Source of the DNA: Desulfovibrio sp. X2
GTDB taxonomy: Bacteria; Desulfobacterota; Desulfovibrionia; Desulfovibrionales; Desulfovibrionaceae
NCBI RefSeq assembly: GCF_000422205.1
Contig: NZ_ATHV01000065.1
Span: 186,001-250,000, forward strand
Length of the DNA stretch: 64,000 nt
Reading direction: 5' to 3'
Shown here piece by piece: positions 1-8,611 of the stretch (its first letter is position 1; each line of letters starts with the position of its first letter). The notes below the pieces were generated by a model that saw only the letters and a program-made list of their open reading frames with translations, made no database searches and was not told the origin of the DNA. A program made the translations under genes and the position numbers.

Positions 1-909
1 GTCGAACTTCGCGTCATTGCCGGAAGCATGGCACACGACCGGATACGGGCGGCACTGGCCGACACGCCCGCGCGGCTCGAGATACTCTCCGGCGTGAACG
101 ACATGCCGGGACTCCTTCTGCAAACCGACTTGGCCGTGAGCGCCGGGGGCTCCACCTGCTGGGAACTCTGCTGCCTCGGCGTGCCCTTCCTGACCACGGT
201 GGTGGCAGAAAATCAGGTAGGAATCGCCACGGGCTTGGCCACGCTCGGCGTGGCGGACGAATTGAATCACGAGACGCTCCGCCGCATGATCGTGAATGCC
301 GCCGCCCGCGCCGGGGCGAGCGAGGCCGGGCGCCGGTTGGTCGATGGAGACGGCGCGGCGCGGGTCATCGACCAGCTCATGCGCAAGACCTTTCGCCTGC
401 GTCCGGCCCGTCCATCCGACAGTCGCGCGATCCTCGACATCGCCAACGATGCGGGCGTGCGCCGCTGGTCGTTCTCGCCCGATCCCATCGCCCCCTCCGA
501 CCACGAGGCGTGGTTCGCCGACAGACTGGCCGGGGAACGGGGGCCGTTCTACGTCGCCGAGACGGAGGACGCGGACGGTCCCGCGGGATATGTTCGTTTC
601 GATCGCGCGGGGGAGGACGCGGCCGTCATCTCGGTCGCCTTGTCTTCTCCGCAGCGCGGCAAGGGGCTCGGCGCGCTTCTCATCCGCGAATCGTGCCGCC
701 TGGCCTTTTGCGGCACGCCCGGACTGCGGCGAGTGACGGCCTGGATATTGCCCGAGAACGTCGCCTCGCTGCGCGCCTTCGCCGGGGCGGGGTTCACTCC
801 CGAGGGAACGGGCGAATACAAGGGGAGGAGCGCGCTCCGTTTCGCGTTCGAGCGCGCTCCGGACGGGTCTCGCACGGCCATCACCACCAGGGAGGGAGAC
901 GAGTCATGA
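1..909 (+). CDS. PseG-PseH fusion, 5'-truncated by the window edge (pseudaminic acid pathway)
   Basis: The reading frame is open from base 1, so the true start lies upstream; an in-frame ATG at 28 is internal. Residues about 1-120 match the C-terminal half of PseG, the UDP-sugar hydrolase that releases UDP from the 2,4-diacetamido-trideoxy-altrose intermediate: a GT-B-like nucleotide-binding half with the SAGGSTCWE stretch and the ENQ motif. Residues about 127-290 form a GNAT N-acetyltransferase with the acetyl-CoA loop QRGKGLG, matching PseH, which acetylates the 4-amino group one step earlier. The two activities therefore sit on one polypeptide. The stop overlaps the pseI start (ATGA), so the two are probably translationally coupled. 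PseB and PseC are expected just upstream of the window. Confidence 0.85.
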   Translation, partial: VELRVIAGSMAHDRIRAALADTPARLEILSGVNDMPGLLLQTDLAVSAGGSTCWELCCLGVPFLTTVVAENQVGIATGLATLGVADELNHETLRRMIVNAAARAGASEAGRRLVDGDGAARVIDQLMRKTFRLRPARPSDSRAILDIANDAGVRRWSFSPDPIAPSDHEAWFADRLAGERGPFYVAETEDADGPAGYVRFDRAGEDAAVISVALSSPQRGKGLGALLIRESCRLAFCGTPGLRRVTAWILPENVASLRAFAGAGFTPEGTGEYKGRSALRFAFERAPDGSRTAITTREGDES

Positions 910-1967
910 GCGCATCCATCGAACTTTCTTCCGTGCACGGCCCGCGCACCATCGGACGCGGCGGGCCCTGCTACGTGATCGCGGAGATGAGCGCCAACCA
1001 CAACCACGACATCGAGCGCGCGGAGCGGATCGTCCGCGCCGCCGCCGAGGCGGGCGCGGATGCGATCAAGCTGCAGACCTATACCGCGGACACGCTGACC
1101 ATCCCCTGCGACAACGAGTATTTCCGCATCAAGGGGACACTGTGGGAAGGCAGGACGCTGCACGACCTCTACCAGGAGGCCTACACTCCCTGGGAGTGGC
1201 AACCGCGCCTGAAGGCCCTGGCCAACGACCTCGGGATGGACTGCTTCTCCACCCCCTTCGACGCCTCGGCAGTCGACTTTCTCGAGGAGATGGGCGTCCC
1301 CTGCCACAAGGTCGCGAGCTTCGAGAACGGGGACATCCCGCTTCTCGAGAAGATCGCCTCCACCGGCAAGCCGGTCATCCTGTCCACGGGCATGGCCACG
1401 CTCGCGGACATCGACGAGGCCGTGCGGACCTTGCGCGTGAACGGCTCGGGCGGCGTCGCGCTTCTCAAGTGCACCTCGGCCTACCCAGCCCCTCCGGAGG
1501 AGGCCAACCTGCGCACCATCCCCCACATGGCCGAGGCGTTCGACTGCCCGGCCGGACTTTCGGACCACACCATGGGCAGCGCCGTGGCCGTCGCCGCCGT
1601 GGCCCTCGGCGCATGCATCATTGAGAAGCACTTCACCCTGTCCCGGGCGGACGGCGGGCCGGACAGCGAGTTCTCCATGGAGCCGTACGAGTTCGGCCAG
1701 ATGGTGCGAGACATCCGCTCGGCCGAAGTCGCCCTGGGCCGGGTCTGCTACGAGCAGACGCCGAAACAACGGGCGTCAGCGGTCTTCAAACGCTCGCTCT
1801 TCGCCGTTGCGGACATCAAGGACGGCGAGCCGTTCACACCAGACAACGTGCGCTCCATTCGCCCGGGATACGGCCTGCACCCGCGTCATCTGGCCATGGT
1901 GCTCAGCCGTCGCGCGGCCGCTGATATCGCCAAAGGAACACCCCTGACGTTCGAATTGCTGAAGTGA
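906..1967 (+). CDS. pseI: Pseudaminic acid synthase
   Basis: A 353-residue NeuB/PseI-family enzyme that condenses phosphoenolpyruvate with the 6-deoxy diacetamido sugar to make the nine-carbon pseudaminic acid in the cytoplasm. The N-terminal TIM-barrel carries the family signatures IAEMSANHNHD near residue 20 and KLQTYT near residue 55, plus the late-barrel SDHT and EKHFTL motifs. The last 65 residues form a SAF (antifreeze-like) domain with the FKRSLF and SIRPGYGL motifs. The start at 906 is set by overlap with the preceding stop. NeuB and LegI are close relatives; the fused PseG/PseH neighbour favours PseI. A roughly 400-bp gap follows. Confidence 0.88.
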   Translation: MSASIELSSVHGPRTIGRGGPCYVIAEMSANHNHDIERAERIVRAAAEAGADAIKLQTYTADTLTIPCDNEYFRIKGTLWEGRTLHDLYQEAYTPWEWQPRLKALANDLGMDCFSTPFDASAVDFLEEMGVPCHKVASFENGDIPLLEKIASTGKPVILSTGMATLADIDEAVRTLRVNGSGGVALLKCTSAYPAPPEEANLRTIPHMAEAFDCPAGLSDHTMGSAVAVAAVALGACIIEKHFTLSRADGGPDSEFSMEPYEFGQMVRDIRSAEVALGRVCYEQTPKQRASAVFKRSLFAVADIKDGEPFTPDNVRSIRPGYGLHPRHLAMVLSRRAAADIAKGTPLTFELLK

Positions 1968-2365
1968 GTCCGAGGCTCTCGCGGCATGGAAGTGATTCGA
2001 CGACGATGCGTCATTGCGCACCACAGTCCTCGAACGCATGTCAATTTCTTCCGCTACGGACTGCCGCGCCGCTTTCCTGTTTTCATGACGGAACGTCTCG
2101 CGCGCGCCGCTGCTGACGCACCAGGCCGCACTGGGCTCCGCAACATACATCGACATTCATACCAACGCCGCAACATGATTGACAGATTCAGAAATAAAGA
2201 CTACTCGCAGGCAAATAGACCAGTCCGTGCGGGTTCACTTTCCGTTCAAGCTGTCTCCCGTGTTGGAATCGGCATGCCGCACCGCCCGATCCGTCGAGAT
2301 GCTTCCATGAAGGCAGACTGGCTCTTCGTCCAGAACCTTATCCAGACCAGGAATTCAGAGCGTAC
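1968..2365. other. Intergenic region without a convincing gene
   Basis: About 400 bp between pseI and the ABC exporter, clearly lower in GC than its flanks. The only long open frame (1986-2369) is arginine-rich, has no recognisable motif and no good ribosome site, and I do not believe it. The spacing suggests the exporter has its own promoter here, but I cannot place -35/-10 boxes with confidence. Confidence 0.5.
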
Positions 2366-4204
2366 ATGAACATGAGGTACCCAACGTCCGACCTCGGGCG
2401 TGTCGCATGGCTGTTCCGGAAGTACGCCCGCCCGCTCTGGAAGATTCTCCTCTGGCTGCTTCTGTGCAACTTTCTTGTCCTGGTCGCCTCCGCGGCGATG
2501 CCCGCGATCATCGCGCCGATCATCGACCTGGCGGTCAAGGGCAAGGTGGCCTTCGCAGGCGCGGTCTCCTCTGGCGGCTCGTTCAGCCTGAAGGATCTCA
2601 GCAAACCGCTCCTGCGCCTGCTCGGCGGCGACATGAGCGTCATGCGGTGCATCCTGCTCCTGGGTGCCGGCTACATCCTGGTCGCCCTGTTCAAGGGGCT
2701 GTGCGCCTTCGGCAGCTACATGCTGGCCCTGCGCCTGCGCGTGACGACTGCGGCCTACATCCAGCTGGACGTCTTCCGCCACATTCTCGGGCAGCCCCTG
2801 GGCTTCTTCGCCGACCAGCGAGCGGGCGAGCTCATCTCGCGCCTCGACACCGACGTCAACTCGGCGACCTACGGCTTCGAGGGACTCGTCATCCCCCTGT
2901 TCGTCGCTCCGCCGCTCATCGCGTTCTACGGCACCCTGCTCTTCCGGGCCAGCCCCTCCCTCGTGACGGCCGGTCTCGCCGCCTTCGGCATGCACTATCT
3001 CCTCTCCAAGGTCCTCATGGGCCGCATCCGCCGCAACCTGCGCCAGCAGTTCACGATCCTCGGCGACTTCAAGGCCAAGCTGCACGAGATCATCGTCGGG
3101 ATCAGGGTGGTGAAGTCCTTCACCGCGGAAGACGTCGAGCAGAGAAGGATCCGCGGCCTGATCGACCGGGTCATTCCGGCCCAGATGGCCTTCGGCAAAT
3201 GGAAGAACATCGAGACGCCATTCAGGGAAGTGCTCAACAACGGCCTCGAGATAGCCTTCCTCGTCATCGCGGCCGTGGCAATGCAGAACAAGACCATGGA
3301 TGCGGCGACGTTCCTGCTCTTCATCTTCGTCGGCAAGGCGATGATGACCCCGCTCGGCCAGATGGCCGGCACCGTCACCACGGTGCAGAACATGATGGCC
3401 AGCATGGAGCGCATCTTCGAGCTCCTGAGCGTGAAGCCGCGCGTCGTGGACGGGGTCCGCACCGCCCCTCATCTGGAAAAGACGCTCGCGCTTCAAGACG
3501 TCGAATTCGGCTACGACACGGCCACTCCGGTGATCCGAGACTTCTCCCTGACCATCCACAAGGGCGAAATGGTCGCCCTGGTCGGCCCGAGCGGCGGAGG
3601 GAAATCCACCCTCGCGGACATTTTCCTGCGCTTCATGGACCCGGGCAAGGGAGCCGTGCTGCTCGACGGGATGGACGTGAGGGAGTTCACGCAGAAGAGT
3701 TATCGCGATCTCTTCGGCGTGGTTCCACAGGAACCCCTTCTCTTCAACTGCTCCATCGAGGAAAACATCACCTACGGCCGCGAGGGGCTGTCGCGGGAGG
3801 ACGTCGAGCGAGCCGCGAAGATCGCCAACGCGCACGGCTTCATTTCCGAGCTGTCCGAGGGATACGACACGGTCGTGGGAGAGCGCGGCGTGATGCTGTC
3901 CGGCGGGCAGCGGCAGCGCATCTGCATCGCGCGCGCCGTCGCGGGGCGGCCAGACATCCTGATCCTCGACGAGGCCACGAGCTCGCTCGACTCGGAGTCC
4001 GAGATCCAGGTCCAGCAGGCGCTCGAGTCGTCCATCCAGGGCAACACGGCGATCGTCATCGCGCACCGCCTGTCCACGATCCTCAAGGCCGACCGCATCG
4101 TCGTCGTAACGGGCGGCATCATCGAGGCCATCGGCAGCTGCGACGAACTCCTGAGGAAGAGCGTGACGTTCAAGAAGCTGTATGACATGCAGTTCACGCG
4201 ATGA
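2366..4204 (+). CDS. MsbA/PglK-type ABC exporter (candidate lipid-linked glycan flippase)
   Basis: A 612-residue half-transporter with fused membrane and ATPase domains. Residues about 1-330 contain roughly six membrane segments, starting with the hydrophobic stretch near residue 25. The ATPase domain has Walker A GPSGGGKST near 408, signature LSGGQRQR near 511, Walker B ILILDEA near 531 and the H-loop IVIAHR near 563, so all catalytic elements are present. Single-chain exporters of this type flip lipid A (MsbA) or lipid-linked oligosaccharides (PglK). The position next to pseudaminic acid genes, and the absence of Wzx or Wzm/Wzt from the window, favour a glycan flippase; this is inference. 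An alternative ATG lies two codons downstream. Confidence 0.85.
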   Translation: MNMRYPTSDLGRVAWLFRKYARPLWKILLWLLLCNFLVLVASAAMPAIIAPIIDLAVKGKVAFAGAVSSGGSFSLKDLSKPLLRLLGGDMSVMRCILLLGAGYILVALFKGLCAFGSYMLALRLRVTTAAYIQLDVFRHILGQPLGFFADQRAGELISRLDTDVNSATYGFEGLVIPLFVAPPLIAFYGTLLFRASPSLVTAGLAAFGMHYLLSKVLMGRIRRNLRQQFTILGDFKAKLHEIIVGIRVVKSFTAEDVEQRRIRGLIDRVIPAQMAFGKWKNIETPFREVLNNGLEIAFLVIAAVAMQNKTMDAATFLLFIFVGKAMMTPLGQMAGTVTTVQNMMASMERIFELLSVKPRVVDGVRTAPHLEKTLALQDVEFGYDTATPVIRDFSLTIHKGEMVALVGPSGGGKSTLADIFLRFMDPGKGAVLLDGMDVREFTQKSYRDLFGVVPQEPLLFNCSIEENITYGREGLSREDVERAAKIANAHGFISELSEGYDTVVGERGVMLSGGQRQRICIARAVAGRPDILILDEATSSLDSESEIQVQQALESSIQGNTAIVIAHRLSTILKADRIVVVTGGIIEAIGSCDELLRKSVTFKKLYDMQFTR

Positions 4205-4241
4205 CAGCTGCGCCACGTCGCCAGCGCGAAGGACAGATCTG

Positions 4242-5045
4242 ATGGGCATCGGCAAGGATATCGAGACGCGGGGGCACATCGTCGGCTTCCGGGAGGAGAT
4301 CGCGAGCGCGGCCGAGGCCGGGCAGGACGACTTCTTCGGGTGGTTCAACAACGATGCCGACATGGAAAGCTCGATGGTACGGGCGAAGTGGGACTTCGCG
4401 TACCATGTCGCGCGTCATCTCCTGCCGCGCATGCGCGAACCGCACACGCAGCGAGTCCTGGAAATCGGCTGCGGCGGGGGCCGTCTGCTGAGCGCGGCAG
4501 CAGGCTATTTCGGGCGGGCAGCCGGCACGGACATCCACGACCAGCTGCCCCGCGTGAAGGAGATCCTCGCACGGCGATGCGCGGCAGGGGTCGAACTCCG
4601 CCGCACGGACGGCAGTTCCATCCCGTTTGAGGACGCGTCGTTCGATGCGGTGTACTCCTTCATCGTTCTCCAGCACGTCGAGCGCATAGAAATCATGAAG
4701 CGGTATTTCGCCGAGACATTCCGCGTCCTGCGCCCCGGGGGCCTCGCGATGCTTTACGTCGGGCGGCACTGCAGGCTGTCCGCGAACCGCTCTTCCAGGC
4801 TCCTCCTCGCGGCGGACATGGCCATGGAGCGCCTTTCCCTGCGCGGGGGATACAAGGAGCTCGCCGCCAAGGTGAATGAGACCAACCTCCGCGTGACGCT
4901 TCCGTTCGCGCGCAAGATCGCCAGGGAGACGGGTTTCGCCCTGCTCTCCTGGACCGTATCGCGCAAGAATCTTCCGGACGGTTATGCCCGCTTCGGCGGA
5001 CAGTACGGCCTGCTGCTCGAGAAGGGAGGCGGCGATGGGAGATAG
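4242..5045 (+). CDS. Class I SAM-dependent methyltransferase
   Basis: A 267-residue methyltransferase with SAM motif I VLEIGCGGG near residue 72, the acidic residue after strand 2 (GTDIHDQ), and motif RVLRPGG after a FDAVYSFIVLQH strand. The start at 4242 is preceded by a GAAGGA ribosome site at a normal distance; an in-frame ATG further upstream lacks one and overlaps the exporter. The acceptor cannot be read from the sequence. The position between an ABC exporter and further methyltransferases suggests O- or N-methylation of a surface sugar or of a lipid-linked intermediate. The 3' end overlaps the next start by 11 bp. Confidence 0.75.
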   Translation: MGIGKDIETRGHIVGFREEIASAAEAGQDDFFGWFNNDADMESSMVRAKWDFAYHVARHLLPRMREPHTQRVLEIGCGGGRLLSAAAGYFGRAAGTDIHDQLPRVKEILARRCAAGVELRRTDGSSIPFEDASFDAVYSFIVLQHVERIEIMKRYFAETFRVLRPGGLAMLYVGRHCRLSANRSSRLLLAADMAMERLSLRGGYKELAAKVNETNLRVTLPFARKIARETGFALLSWTVSRKNLPDGYARFGGQYGLLLEKGGGDGR

Positions 5046-5988
5046 ATGCCCGAGGCTCCCGGGAGGCAACGACTACGAGGATATCCGGATCGACCTGCCG
5101 GCCGCGTACGCGCTCCAGGACGCTTGGCTCCAGACGGTCCAGAAACGATCCCGCCGCCGACTCGCCGCGACGAACTTCCTCCGCTTCTGGACCACGGCCC
5201 TGCTGCAGAAGAGCAAGCGGCTCGAGGCAGCGGCCATGACCGGACTCGCGCGTGGCTGGTTCGACGAATTCAACGCTTACTGGGAACACTGTCTCGGTGC
5301 TCGGCCGCTCTGCGTGGCGGACTTCCATGCCCTGCGCCATGCCTACCGTGTCCGTTTCCAGCACCACGGAGACCTCGAATGGAGCGATGCCAGGCGCCAC
5401 GTCGCGAACTGGCAGACCCCGCGCAACCTCTTCTCGACGTTTTCTTACGTGTACGGCATAGCCGTGCGGCCGTTGCGCGGCCATCACCTGCTGCGCAGGC
5501 TGAAGCCCGGCATGCGGGTCCTGGAATACGGCTGTTCCCTCGCCCCGTACTACCGCAACTGGCGGGACTGCTTCAGCCATGTCCGAGCCTCGTGGGTGCT
5601 CACGGACATCCCGAACTTTCCCTTCCACTTCGCCAGGTACACTTACGCCGGCGACGCGGCCGTGGAAAGCATGCCCGTCATCTCCCCGGACAGGCTCGAC
5701 GCTCCCTTGGAGGGGATGGGAAAATTCGACGCCATCGTGATCACGACAGTCTTCGAACATCTGCACAAGCCGCTGACGGTCGCGAAGCATCTGCTCGACC
5801 ATCTGAACGAAGGTGGTCTGTTCGCGTTCGACTACATCCTTTCGGACGCCGAGGAACTCGACACGCCCGCCGGCTTGGCGGAGCGCGACGAGACGCTCGC
5901 GTATCTCGAGAACGCCCTGCGCATCGAGCACGGAGACATGAGCCGTCCCGCGGAGTCCATCGGACTGTGCATCGGACGGAAAAGGTAA
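5035..5988 (+). CDS. Methyltransferase-like protein with a long N-terminal extension
   Basis: A 317-residue protein. Residues about 160-290 resemble a Rossmann methyltransferase: VLEYGCSLAP near 161 replaces the usual GxGxG loop, and later segments include FDAIVITTVFEHLHKP and LNEGGLFAFDY. The motif I loop is degenerate (only one glycine), so SAM binding is likely but not certain. The first 150 residues have no motif I recognise and are rich in Arg, Trp and His. The start at 5035 lies within the end of the previous gene, with GGGAGG directly upstream, which indicates coupling. The substrate is unknown, probably a glycan precursor from context. Confidence 0.6.
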   Translation: MGDRCPRLPGGNDYEDIRIDLPAAYALQDAWLQTVQKRSRRRLAATNFLRFWTTALLQKSKRLEAAAMTGLARGWFDEFNAYWEHCLGARPLCVADFHALRHAYRVRFQHHGDLEWSDARRHVANWQTPRNLFSTFSYVYGIAVRPLRGHHLLRRLKPGMRVLEYGCSLAPYYRNWRDCFSHVRASWVLTDIPNFPFHFARYTYAGDAAVESMPVISPDRLDAPLEGMGKFDAIVITTVFEHLHKPLTVAKHLLDHLNEGGLFAFDYILSDAEELDTPAGLAERDETLAYLENALRIEHGDMSRPAESIGLCIGRKR

Positions 5989-6075
5989 TCCGGCCACCAT
6001 GAGAAATCCCGCCAAGGCGTGGGACACCCTCCAGGACGGCGCCCGCATCTCGGCTTCTTTTCCAGGACGGTCCTC

Positions 6076-6888
6076 ATGAGCACGGAAAAAATCTTCGCCC
6101 TGCGCATGGACGATGTGGGAGCCGCCTCGAAGCGCAACGAGGTCTACTCGAACTGGCGGCTGCGCGTGGCCGGACAGCCGGTCGTCTCGGGCAACTGGCT
6201 CTTCGCGAAGTATCTTCCCGGCCTGCGCGCCTGGGGGCGATACCGGGAGCTTGATGCGGCGGACTGGGACCGGATATTCCGTCTTCTGGAACTGCGGGAG
6301 GCACGCTGCACCGTCGCGGTGACTGCCTGCTGGGTGGAGGACGACGGGCGGCTGGTCCCCTACCCCGAAAAATTTCCCGAGGCGGCCAGGCGGCTGCGCG
6401 AGGGGGCCCGGGCCGGACTGGTGGAGATAGCCAACCACGGTCTGACGCACTGCATCCTCAAGGACCGGCTGTTCCGGCCCCGGCTCCTGCGGGGCAACAG
6501 GGAATTCCACCGTGAGTTCACTCCGCTCCTGCCCCTCGCCGAGCATGAGGAGCACATCGCGCGGGCTCAACGGATCCTTCAGGACTGGCTGGGCGATGAA
6601 GTCGTGACCTTCGTGCCGCCGGGAAACACCTTCCTGCCGCAGACCCTGCCCATGGCGGCTCGTCATGGACTGCGTTACGTTTCGTGTGCCACGTCCCCAC
6701 GCGACGAGGCAGGGCTCCATATCGTCGGCAACAGGGGCGTGCTGGCATTTCATGACCGGGAGGTGGCCCGGGAGGGCACGGCATGGGTCGAGCGCCTGCT
6801 CGACGACAACGGCCCGGCCCGTTTCGTGACCGTGCGGCGGCTGGCCGAAAACAGGAGTGGTGGGCCCGGGGAGGATTCGAGGCCATGA
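6076..6888 (+). CDS. Polysaccharide deacetylase (NodB-like) family protein
   Basis: A 270-residue protein with the three NodB-homology motifs in order: an Asp-Asp pair in ALRMDDVG near residue 10, a His-x3-His metal motif in ANHGLTH near 118, and FVPPGN near 178, which corresponds to the RxPxG region. These residues bind the divalent metal and the acetate of N-acetyl sugars in the family. No signal peptide is seen, so it probably acts in the cytoplasm on a nucleotide- or lipid-linked sugar. The stop overlaps the next start (ATGATG). It could also belong to the DUF2334 branch of deacetylase-like proteins. Confidence 0.65.
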   Translation: MSTEKIFALRMDDVGAASKRNEVYSNWRLRVAGQPVVSGNWLFAKYLPGLRAWGRYRELDAADWDRIFRLLELREARCTVAVTACWVEDDGRLVPYPEKFPEAARRLREGARAGLVEIANHGLTHCILKDRLFRPRLLRGNREFHREFTPLLPLAEHEEHIARAQRILQDWLGDEVVTFVPPGNTFLPQTLPMAARHGLRYVSCATSPRDEAGLHIVGNRGVLAFHDREVAREGTAWVERLLDDNGPARFVTVRRLAENRSGGPGEDSRP

Positions 6889-7580
6889 TGCAGTGGGCGC
6901 ACGCATTTTCCCGCTGGCTGCAGACTTCGGTGCGGCGGGCGCATCTGGACCGGGATCTCATGTCCGTACGCGCGGACATGCGGGGCCGGGTGCTCGAGAT
7001 CGGCGCGGGGCGCGGTGGCCGACGCGGCACCTTCGTGCCCCCGGTGAGCGAGGCGGCCTTCTGGCATTACCTCGACATTTCCCCCCACCGCAGCCCCCAC
7101 ATCTGCGCCAACGCCGAGGCACTGCCCTTCGCGGACGCGAGCTACGACACCGTCCTCTGCCTTGAGGTCGCCGAATACATCCCCGATCCTGCCCAAGCCC
7201 TGCGGGAGATGCTGCGCGTGCTTCGCCCGGGCGGCAGCCTGATCTTCAGCATGCCGTTCATCCACCGCCAGGACTGTCCCTACGACTGCTGGCGCTGGTC
7301 CCCCGCCGGGATCAGGACGATGCTCGGCCGGGCCGGATTTCGAGTCGAGCAGTTGTGCGTTCAGGCGCACGGTTTCGGCGTGGCGGCAAACATCATCAAG
7401 TACCTCGCGGACATTCAGCCCGGTCGCACGCGGCGGATCTGTGCCGGACTGGCGCTCGCCCCGCTCGTCTGTCTCCTGTGGCGTCTGGACGAGCCCACGG
7501 CCCGCCTCTTCCCGAAACTTGCGGATTTCACGACCGGTTCGCTCGCCCTGGCGCGGCGGACGGACACGGACGACGCATGA
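6885..7580 (+). CDS. Class I SAM-dependent methyltransferase (Methyltransf_11 type)
   Basis: A 231-residue methyltransferase. Motif I VLEIGAGRG sits near residue 36, followed by the acidic HYLDIS strand end, the EALPFADASYD motif and the post-motif III VLRPGG. The start at 6885 overlaps the previous stop and has GGGGAGGA about ten bases upstream; an ATG at 6888 is an alternative. The C-terminus has a hydrophobic stretch around residues 185-200 that may contact the membrane. It overlaps the next gene by four bases, consistent with a translationally coupled sugar-modification operon. The acceptor is unknown. Confidence 0.75.
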   Translation: MMQWAHAFSRWLQTSVRRAHLDRDLMSVRADMRGRVLEIGAGRGGRRGTFVPPVSEAAFWHYLDISPHRSPHICANAEALPFADASYDTVLCLEVAEYIPDPAQALREMLRVLRPGGSLIFSMPFIHRQDCPYDCWRWSPAGIRTMLGRAGFRVEQLCVQAHGFGVAANIIKYLADIQPGRTRRICAGLALAPLVCLLWRLDEPTARLFPKLADFTTGSLALARRTDTDDA

Positions 7581-8587
7581 GCGGCATTTACTTCATCGTT
7601 CCCGACCTGCGCGCCACAGGGGGCGGCGGTGCGAAATTCCTGCAGGTGCTGCACGACGAATTCGCGCGGCGCGGCCTGCTGGCCAGCGAGCCCGGCGCAG
7701 CGGATGTCTTCCTGTGCAACAGCCATCATGCCGTGGCCGAGCTGGCGAGGCTCCGCCGCGAATTCCCCCGCACCCCGTGCGCGCACCGCATCGACGGCCC
7801 CATCCGCGCCTACAACGTCCGCCACGATCCCCGGCATACGATCGCCAATCTCGTCAACAAATACTATGCCGACGCCACTATCTTCCAATCGCTCTGGAGC
7901 CGGGCGAGCAACGCCCGCCACGGACTGCGTACAGGACCGCTCACGGCCGTCATCCATAACGCCCCGGATCCCGCCCTGTTCCACCCCGCCAGGGGCCTCA
8001 TCCCTGCGGCCGAAGACGGCAAGATGCGCATCGTGAGCACGGCCTGGTCGGTCAACCCACAGAAAGGACTGTCCTCCCTCGTCTGGATGGACGAACACCT
8101 CGATTTCGCGCGCTACGAGGTGACCCTCATCGGGAACGCGCGACACGAATTCAGGAACATCAGACGCCTCCCCCTCCTTGGGCACTCGGAGCTCGGCGAA
8201 GAGCTGCGCCGCCACCACGTCTTCTTCTTCCCCTCCAGGGTCGAGTGCTGTTCCAACGCCCTGCTCGAAGGGCTGCACAGCGGCCTGCCTGTCCTGGCTT
8301 TCGCAGGATCGTCGAACCCTGAGCTGGTGGGAGAAGGCGGCAGAATGTTCACGCGCGACGAGGAGATCCCCGAGCTGCTCGGCGACCTTGCCGCCCGACT
8401 GGCCGAGTACCGGGCCCGCATCGCGGTCGCGCCGCTCGCGGAGATCGCGGACGCCTATGCGCGCTTCCTGCTCGAAACGGTGCCTGAGGCCGTGCGCGGA
8501 CAGCGCCTCAAGAGGGTCGGCCGGACCACTCGAGCACTGTTTGCGAGCCGCGTCTTCCTGGCCAGGGCAAGAGCGAAGCTTTCCTAA
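7577..8587 (+). CDS. Glycosyltransferase, GT-B fold (GT4-like)
   Basis: A 336-residue GT-B enzyme. The N-terminal half opens with a short Rossmann strand (IYFIVPDLRATGGG) and a glycine-rich loop; the C-terminal half contains the donor-binding stretch RVECCSNALLEGLHSGLPV near residues 222-240, equivalent to the E-x7-E region of GT4 enzymes. The start at 7577 is fixed by an ATGA overlap with the upstream methyltransferase. It is the last gene of the first plus-strand block and faces the next block tail to tail with only 24 bp between. Donor and acceptor cannot be deduced. Confidence 0.75.
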   Translation: MSGIYFIVPDLRATGGGGAKFLQVLHDEFARRGLLASEPGAADVFLCNSHHAVAELARLRREFPRTPCAHRIDGPIRAYNVRHDPRHTIANLVNKYYADATIFQSLWSRASNARHGLRTGPLTAVIHNAPDPALFHPARGLIPAAEDGKMRIVSTAWSVNPQKGLSSLVWMDEHLDFARYEVTLIGNARHEFRNIRRLPLLGHSELGEELRRHHVFFFPSRVECCSNALLEGLHSGLPVLAFAGSSNPELVGEGGRMFTRDEEIPELLGDLAARLAEYRARIAVAPLAEIADAYARFLLETVPEAVRGQRLKRVGRTTRALFASRVFLARARAKLS

Positions 8588-8611
8588 ATCGCAACGCCGG
8601 ACCATGCTCCG

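Noticed and set aside
1986-2369. 127-codon plus-strand frame between pseI and the exporter
   Set aside because: Arg/His-rich, no motif, no ribosome site, lower-GC DNA; overlaps the exporter start.
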